From the NCBI GenBank assembly GCA_016748015.1, contig JAAOMT010000046.1, forward strand, positions 707,779 through 771,778: a stretch of 64,000 nt of DNA, in the 5' to 3' direction. This DNA comes from Geosiphon pyriformis (lineage: Eukaryota > Glomeromycota > Glomeromycetes > Archaeosporales > Geosiphonaceae). The translations under genes and the position numbers were made by a program. This document shows, one piece after another, positions 57,446 to 64,000 of the stretch; positions within the stretch are counted from its first letter, which is position 1; the number at the start of each line of letters is the position of its first letter. The notes beneath the pieces were generated by a model. The model was not told the origin of the DNA. It saw nothing but the letters and a program-made list of their open reading frames with translations, and did not search any database.

Positions 57446-59024
57446 GTGGCAGAATCAGAAATAATAAGGAAAAACCATTTAGGATTCACTAAATCTTTAT
57501 TTCAACAGTACAGTCAACAATTGGGCTTAATTAACAACTATTATCCAGTGGAATTAGCCTTCAACTTCTATGTTAACAAAAGAATCACAGATTTTCTGAG
57601 AAGACCAGTTAATATTAAGTTAGCAAGAAAAAATTTCTATACAAAATTAATCTAACACATTAGCTTACCACAAAATTACAGTTTTGCACCAATTATCAAA
57701 AAAATTAATCAAGAAATTGAAAGATATACTCAACAACAATTTCCTATTATCTATACAGATAAAAGTAAAAGAAAGTTACAAACACCAACAGCAATTCCAA
57801 AAGAAATACAATTACCAATGTGGAAGAAACAAAGAATTAAATCTCCACTATATCCATTATACCATCATACATCTGGAAATACCATCAATATTATATCAGC
57901 AGGTGCATTCACATCAAACATGACATCAATATTTGGATGACTTCTATTTCAAAGTAAACAAAAGAAAACAGAGTTATTAGAAACATACAGTAATTACTTT
58001 GAAGGATTTAAATTACAATCCTCAACACTATCAGGATTCCAATTACCACCACCTCCACCAGATTTCGGAACTGCAAGTGCTTGGGAAATAATGACATCAG
58101 AAAAAAAGGAAGAAGAGAATCAAGAATTTAATTATAAAAATTCAATTGCAGAAAATCCAGAAGTTGAAACTCTGAATATTCAAACCCAGCAAACTCAAAA
58201 CAATCCAAACTTTGAGTTAATTAATCAGTAAAACTTATTTTCAGAAATTGTCATTAATCAACAACCAATTGATCCAATTGCTAAACAACTTCAATTACCA
58301 CCAATACTACCTCAGCAATTACCATTTCAACCACCACAACAACCAAACTTGGATCCAATGGCCTATGCTCCAATAGCAAAACTTAAAAAATTTATGGGCA
58401 AAGAAGATAACACCCAAATATGGCTGAATGATGTGGAAAAAGCCATTGCAGCCAATAGATAGAATGATGTATGAGCTATGCAAGCCATTCCATACTTTTT
58501 CTAAAATACTACTGATTCATAGTATCAGAGCTTGGTTAACAAACTTCAGAATTTCAACACATTTAAGCTTAAGTTCTTGAAATATTTTAGCAACAACAAC
58601 AGTATTAATCACTTAGCCAATACCTTCACTACTATCAAGCAAGGAGAAACTAAAGCAGTCACTACTTACTTAGAATGCTTTCATAGAAACTTAAGCCAAA
58701 TACAAGCAATTGATGTGAATTATTTACAACACCACAGATTCTGAACCAGTTTATCTGTAAACTGCACAGTAGCATCCTCTAATGCATACACCCAATGCAC
58801 CCACAAACTCTCTAAGACACAGTTACCAATGCACGGAATTTCGAATCTGCAGAACTCGAAGCTAACCATGCTTAAGCTGTTAATCTAGTAATAAACAGAT
58901 TATCTGAATTGAATTCCAAATTGAAACAACTTAGTGATTCAATTAATCAGAAATTAGAAGGATACTTAGCTGACAATCACACAATTTATTAGCCACTCCA
59001 ATAACACAATAATTCTGGAAACAT
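57446..59024 (+). pseudogene. gag of E5
   Basis: A single frame from 57446 (GTG; ancestral ATG likely) to 58744 is broken only by point stops at 57653, 57938, 58229, 58460, 58472, 58502 and 58520. All are TAA, TAG or TGA at positions consistent with Gln, Arg or Trp codons. Visible regions: N-terminal M-A-E-S-E-I-I-R-K-N, a Pro/Gln-rich middle (P-P-P-P-P-D-F), then a capsid domain from A-K-L-K-K-F-M-G-K through W-L-N-D-V-E-K-A and T-Y-L-E-C-F-H-R-N. The knuckle is beyond the E6 insertion. It is the most readable family-C gag here. Confidence 0.82.
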
Positions 59025-59896
59025 TGTTATAAGTAAACTGGGTAGGGTATGATGGTAACATTTAGTGCTCTAGTTTTGGGTTATCTTTCAAAGTTGTCTG
59101 CTTTTTCCTCTGTGTTAATGTTATCAGTCTTTGAAAGTTTATTCTTGGGTGTAAATTTATCCATTGAGTTTTTTGGTTATAAGACACAGAGTTTGTCTTT
59201 TATTGATTGCAATATTTTCCATAATGTGAACTTTCTTCTCCACACTAATGAGCACAGTTGTTAGGGTCTGGCATTGTCTTTTCACTTTTTTAATAAGCTA
59301 CCAAGATAATGTTAATATCCAAAACTTAGGAGGAGCTTCCCTCTTTTACTAGGCTATTACAAAGTCTATTCTAAGACAGTCAATTTTCTTATGTTGCCAT
59401 TCCAAAAAAAAAAAGAAAAAAAAAAAAGAATTAGTTCTTGTCAATCGCCATAATCAAGAGCAATTGGTCCAAATTATTAAGGGTTCGAGACATTTATGCC
59501 AATGGCATCTGTTCCAGAACAAAAGTAGGAAATACTGATTTTAATTTTAATTAAAATCTATAAGATAGGAGAACATAAATTGGTGAATTGGATTTGGTTT
59601 TGATAATTTATTTTATTTTGGACTATAGATATATAATAAGTATAATACAAAGTAAAATTGATTCCTAACTAACTGTCTGCCTTTTCAACTTCTACAACTA
59701 CTTGTTTTTATACATTTTTTTGGTTTTACAGGATTGCTTTCAATTGCTTTACTATTACTAGTTATTGCTCGTTATTACTAGCTATTGTTTGTATTTGCTA
59801 GCTATTGTTTGCGTTTGCTTTGTGTTACCTCGAGTTGTACCACGTTTTTTTTGTTATGTTTTTCCATAGCTTTTTGGTTTTTTTACTCGAGTAACA
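59025..59896 (-). repeat. 3' LTR of E6 (family A)
   Basis: In plus coordinates it starts TGTTATAAG and ends CTCGAGTAACA. It matches the reverse complement of the E0 LTR except upstream of the TATA box. There E6 has TTACTAGCTATTG-type repeats (about 59745-59815) instead of the ATAACACAGAATAAC array of E0. Confidence 0.88.
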
Positions 59897-59913
59897 TTAT
59901 TTCTTCCTTTTTA
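59897..59913 (-). other. polypurine tract of E6
   Basis: The minus strand reads AAAAAGGAAGAAATAA next to the LTR start TGTTACTCGAG. It is the equivalent of the E0 tract at 1084-1099. Confidence 0.75.
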
Positions 59914-60640
59914 AAATTAAGCTCCTGCAAAATCATCTATTTCAGCCAAGTTTGTGTTTTCCATAAAGAACTCAAATGTTGTCTTCAGTATTACTTTTTG
60001 TAGAACTTCAAATTGAGTATTTGTCATCTGTTTTATGTTGTTAACTGTAATAGTTTTCAAAGTTTTATCTAGTAGTACTATTGGACAGTGTTTAAATGCT
60101 GAATATAGTCAGTATGTTGCTTTGTAGTATAGATTTAAGTTGTTTTTTCCCACAAATTTTTCTACTTGTCTGCAGGCTTCTTTGTTGATTGTTTGATGGT
60201 TAAAGTTTTTATATGGGCTATTTAATCATAATTGTAACCCAATTTTAAATAACCAATAGATGAGTGGAAGTTTCTTTTTCCATTTCTTTGCATTTTCAGA
60301 TGTCCATTTTCTTGTTACTGGCTCCAGTGTTTGCCTGTTCAGACTCTCTCTTATTTTCTCAATTTTCACCTGACACAGTTCTATTTCTGTCACCTTTTCC
60401 TTCTTTTTAGCTGTATCAGGTCCTATCTCCACCATATTTTTTTTTTCTTTTGTAAGGAAAGGTTTGCTTATAAGGATGGGACAGCTTAGTTCTAGTTGAA
60501 CTCTTATCCATCCCTTTCTTGCTCTTATCTCTGTATCGTATCTCTTTTTTATCAATTGTGATTTCTATTTGAGTGGAAAATTGTTGAATTGTATCAAACA
60601 GTTGTTTCGAAAGTTGTAGAATTTAATCTGAAAAATCCAT
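59914..60640 (-). pseudogene. ORF3 of E6
   Basis: The open part 60226-60555 (109 codons) starts M-I-K-K-R-Y-D-T-E-I and is strongly basic. In the same frame after a stop it continues with K-F-V-G-K-N-N-L-N-L-Y-Y-K-A-T-Y and T-I-T-V-N-N-I-K-Q-M-T to the LTR. Comparison with E0 shows conserved residues. No known domain, signal peptide or membrane segment. Its place and basic character suggest a nucleic-acid-related or late Pol function, which is inference. Confidence 0.6.
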
Positions 60641-61914
60641 GTTGAAAAAAGTTCTATCATTTTCTTGTTGTTTTCTGGGTGGTATATATACTTAAATTTC
60701 CCAATTTAATTTGCTATGTGTTGTCTATGTTTTGATAACAATAATTGGTTTCAGATCTCATGGTATATCTTCTGGTCTGATTAATGAAATTTGTGTTCCT
60801 AGTTGATGTATTGATGACAATGACTGTAGTTTCACATGATAAATTTTTAATTAATTCTCATGAGCTACTTTCTTTAAAATCATGTCTTCCAATCATAATT
60901 TGTAAGCTCTATTTTCTAATGCTTTGTGTATGTGGAATAAACCATTTTACTTTGGGTCAAACTTTCTGCTCTATTGTTTTTCTGCTTTTGTATAATGTAA
61001 CAATACTTGGTCTCCAATCTTAAATTCCATTGGTTGTTCGAGTAGGCAATCATCATGTCTTTCTTTTTGTCATTCTTGAGTGTTACTAATATTGTCAACC
61101 ACTATTTTATGATTGTTTTCTAATGTTTCCATTAGCTGGTATGTTTTTTGGCATAAGATATCTTCAAATTTTTTTTTGTTAATAGTTTCTGTTGGGTAAG
61201 ACACTATTTTTCATTCAATAAGTAACATTGCTTTTCTTCCATAGACTAATTCAAATGGTGTAAACTGTATCATATTTTGCTTTAATATTCAATATGCAAA
61301 GAGTACAGAAAATATAAATAAGTTCTATTCTTGTTTGTTTTTATAACTTATTTTTGCTAATGCTTCACATAATGTTCTATTAAACTGTTCCACCAGTTCA
61401 TTTGTTTGTGGGTAATATGGTGACAATAACTGTCATTTTATACCAAAAAGTTGACTCAATTTAGTTAATGTAATATTGACAAAATGTGTTTTTTGGTCTG
61501 ATAACAGTTCTTTTAGACATCCATGTTTGCATATTAGATCTTGGTGTACAAATTTGGCTACTGTTTTGGTGTCAGCTACTTGGATTGCTCTGGCTTCTGG
61601 CCATTTTGTAAGGTAGTCTATGACTACAGCGATGTAATGATTTCCTTTGGATGTAATCGACCAACCAAATCAATCTCAATTCTATCAAATAGATTTCCAA
61701 CTGGAATGGGTTGAAGTGGTTTCATTATCTTGGCTCCTCTTCTTTGCTGACATGAGTCACAATTGTAAACATATTCAAAGATATCCTTATACATTGTAGA
61801 CCAATAGTATAGATTTGTTGTTTTTTTCAAAGTCGCATCTTTGTTGAAGTGTCCTGCAGTTGAGTCAGAATGCATACTATATAATATAGCTTTTTTTTTA
61901 CTGTTCTTAATCAA
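60641..61914 (-). pseudogene. integrase of E6
   Basis: The frame 61624-61914 holds H-S-D-S-T-A-G-H-F-N and C-D-S-C-Q-Q-R, the H2C2 finger, and the first Asp block I-E-I-D-L-V-G-R-L. The core continues in broken frames to about 61100. The C-terminal module (about 60880-60990) matches E0, with W replaced by a stop in K-W-N-G. Many stops. Confidence 0.78.
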
Positions 61915-63450
61915 TTATTGTGGGGTGGTGTGGTTTCATTGTTCTTGATAATAGAGTTGGTCATTTTGAATAAAGTAATTTTGTGCTTGTTTCCATATGG
62001 TATTTTGTTCTTGTTGAGATAAAATCTCCTTGAAACATAGTGTCAATAAGTACTGATGTAATTGCTGATAAGTAAGTGTGTCCATGGGTCTGAGATTAGG
62101 TTTGTAACATCCTTGACTAACTGTTGGCATTGGTGTTTTTGGATCCTTCTTTGTAATGAACTTTGATTGGGAATTGTTGCAGATAAGTACTCCATTTAGC
62201 ATATTTTCCTTCTAGTTGTGAGTTATTGAGTAACCAAATGAGTCCTTTATGATCGGTATATAAGTTAAATAGTTGCCAGAGGTAGTGTTTCCATGTTTGT
62301 ATGGCCCAATAAATGGCAAAGCATTCCAAATCCATTGTGCTATATATTTTTTCTACTGGGCTGGTACTGCAACTAGTGTAGACAATTGGATGTTCTCTTC
62401 TGTTCAGTTCTATTTGTGATAATACAGCTTCTAGTGCATTTTTTGATGCATTTGTAGTGACAATGAATTGTTTGGTGAAGTTGAGATAGATCAGTATTGG
62501 AGATGTAATTAATCACTGTTTAAGATAATTGAAGGCTTTTTGTTGCTCTTCTTTTCACAAGTATGGCACATATTTGAACAACAAATGATGAAGGAGTTTT
62601 GTAATAGTTGAGAATTCTTTGATAAATTGGCAGTAGTATCCAGCCAATCCTAAAAATCTTTGTAGCTCTCATAAGTTGATTGGAACTGGAAAATCCTTGA
62701 CCTTTTGAATTTTGTCTGGGTTGAGTTTTACTTTATTTTTGCCAATCACATGTCTTAAAAATTTCAGTTTGGTTTTCCCAAAGAAACATTTATCAGGGTT
62801 GAGTTTTAATCTGGCATCTCAAAAGCATTTAAAAACTTGTTGCAGGTGGAGCAAATGTTCATCAAATGTTTCCGAAAAGACATTGGTGTCATTCAAGTAT
62901 ACTATGACTGATTTCCACAAGATTCCTTTATACACAACATCTATAAGTTGTTAGAAGATAGTAGGAACATTGTACAGTCCGAAAGGCATTACATTGAATT
63001 CAAAATTTCTGTCTCATATGATGAATGCCATTTTCTCTTTGTTTTTTAGGTCTATTTTAACTTGTCAATATCTACTGGCTAGATCTAATGACAAGAACTA
63101 TTTCTTTTTTCCTAAGTTGTCTAAGATTTTTTGGATAAGAGGAGTGGAATAGCTATCTTCTCAGATAACACTATTTAATTTCTGGTAATTCACACAGAAT
63201 TATACCTTCCCATTTCTCTTTGTGACTAAAACCACTGAAGAAGACCAAGGACTTAATAATTTTTTAATCAGTCTGTTGTCAAGCATTCATTGTATTTTCT
63301 GCTTAATCAGATTATTACCAGATGGGAGTACTCAATAAGCTTACTGCTTAATAGGTTGAGCATCTCTGGTGTCAATCTGATGTTTCACAATGTTGGTGTG
63401 TCCAAACTCATTTTTGCTGGCAAAAACATTGGTGTATTGGTTCAATAGAA
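61915..63450 (-). pseudogene. reverse transcriptase and RNase H of E6
   Basis: RNase H: A-I-Y-W-A-I-Q-T-W-K-H-Y-L and L-Y-T-D-H-K-G-L (62117-62335), and I-V-T-T-N-A-S-K near 62455. RT: S-L-D-L-A-S-R-Y near 63090, M-P-F-G-L near 62985, and the active site V-I-V-Y-L-N-D-T-N-V-F near 62890 (Y-L-D-D with the first Asp lost). About ten stops, mainly at Trp and Gln positions. Confidence 0.82.
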
Positions 63451-64000
63451 TCTTAAGTTGCATTTGCTGTAAAGTGTTCAGATTTCTCAGATTGAGTTTA
63501 TTGATTTCTTCCAGCATGAACAAGTAATTTTCTTTTGGCAGGTTTCATACTTGTGAAATAATGTTACAGAACAAAAACAATTGAGTGAAATCTGGAATGA
63601 GCTGGAGTTTTTCTGGATTCTAAATATCTGAAGATATGGAACCAATGAAGGTTCTCTTAGGAATTTTAATAATGTCTTCAGTTGGATTGTGGATGGAAAT
63701 TTTGAAGTGTTTATAAGCTTTGGCTGGTAAGTACAGATTAGCAACATTGGCTAGTAAGCAGATTTTGGGATCAGCCTCGAAGACTAGTGCTTGGTTTTGA
63801 ATCTTTCGATCAACTTTGAGAATGTACTGCCAATAAAGAGGGATAGAAATGATGGTGTCAGTATAGATAAGTTCTATCTGGTTACTATTCTCCTCTGTAA
63901 AATTGACCATTACATTCTCTCTTCCACTTAAGCTAAACCCATTGATTTTTCAGGCAGTAAGACCTAATTCTTCTCAGATGGTAACTGGGACTAATTGAAA
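63451..64000 (-). pseudogene. linker and dUTPase C-terminus of E6
   Basis: The open frame 63620-63910 is the beta-rich linker (L-Y-L-P-A-K-A-Y-K-H-F-K-I-S-I and I-P-K-R-T-F-I-G). Just upstream in the element, at 63905-64000, K-I-N-G-F-S-L-S-G-R-E-N occupies the place of dUTPase motif V (G-F-G-S-T-G-R type), preceded by E-E-L-G-L-T-A. The rest of the dUTPase is outside the window. Confidence 0.6.

Larger units (their letters stand above)
56502..59024 (+). mobile_element. Ty3/gypsy retrotransposon E5 (family C), 5' portion
   Basis: 5' LTR, PBS and most of gag on the plus strand. The left end cuts E7 in its protease; the right end is cut by the 3' LTR of E6 at 59025. The remainder would lie beyond the window. 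Confidence 0.88.
59025..64000 (-). mobile_element. Ty3/gypsy retrotransposon E6 (family A), 3' portion
   Basis: The 3' LTR is at 59025-59896, followed rightward by polypurine tract, ORF3, INT, RNase H, RT, linker and the end of the dUTPase at the right window edge. It inserted into E5 gag (flank ACAT at 59021-59024). It is the least decayed family-A copy and serves here as the reference for E0 and E1. Confidence 0.9.

Noticed and set aside
1-64000. Bacterial (Mollicutes-like endosymbiont) origin, because of the very high AT content
   Set aside because: LTR retrotransposons, LINEs and a spliceosomal intron are nuclear eukaryotic features, and no bacterial gene was found.
1-64000. tRNA and rRNA genes
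   Set aside because: I saw no convincing cloverleaf or rRNA segment. The only tRNA-like matches are the 17-base primer-binding sites.

Overview
The window looks like nuclear DNA of a repeat-rich, very AT-rich fungus, most probably an arbuscular mycorrhizal fungus (Glomeromycotina, Rhizophagus/Gigaspora-like). Three things support this: a fungal-type three-KH RNA-binding gene with one spliceosomal intron, Ty3/gypsy LTR retrotransposons, and a non-LTR (LINE-like) family whose ORF1/ORF2 remnants resemble elements I associate with these fungi. The taxon is an inference from recognition, not from a search.

Only one convincing host gene is present, the KH-domain gene at 27490-28885 (+). It lies in a roughly 3 kb island (27.0-29.8 kb) that keeps CpG dinucleotides and a less extreme base composition. 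Almost everything else is layered mobile DNA. LEFT STACK (1-21.4 kb): element E0 (+, family A) enters from the left edge and sits in E1 (-, family A). E1 also carries a family-E solo LTR (TSD TTGT) and the complete family-B element E2 (-, TSD CTAT). E2's own 3' LTR holds a family-D solo LTR, which in turn holds a family-A solo LTR. MIDDLE (21.4-43.8 kb): decayed LINE ORF1 and 3'-end fragments flank the KH island; a 5'-truncated LINE (-) has its reverse transcriptase split by the complete family-B element E3 (35440-43148, TSD GTAC). RIGHT STACK (43.8-64 kb): E4 (+, family C) is interrupted by E7 (-, family C), E7 by E5 (+, family C), and E5 by E6 (-, family A), which runs off the right edge.

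Architecture: family B reads gag (CCHC knuckle), then PR-RT-RNase H-INT in the -1 frame behind a TTTAAAC heptamer and a hairpin, then ORF3. Families A and C read gag (CCHC), PR, a Cys-rich region, a dUTPase-like domain with five recognisable motifs, a beta-rich linker, RT, RNase H, INT and a different ORF3. The families share one primer-binding site, complementary to the 3' end of an elongator tRNA-Met-like tRNA, and make 4-bp target duplications. None is intact: premature stops and lost catalytic residues fit C-to-T/G-to-A change, and the two 703-bp LTRs of E3 differ almost only by transitions. This looks like RIP-like or methylation-driven decay. Within one family, LTRs keep the TATA-to-U5 half but carry unrelated tandem repeat arrays upstream.

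Limits: domain edges inside decayed elements are approximate (about 50 bp) unless an exact landmark is given; family assignments come from motifs read by eye.
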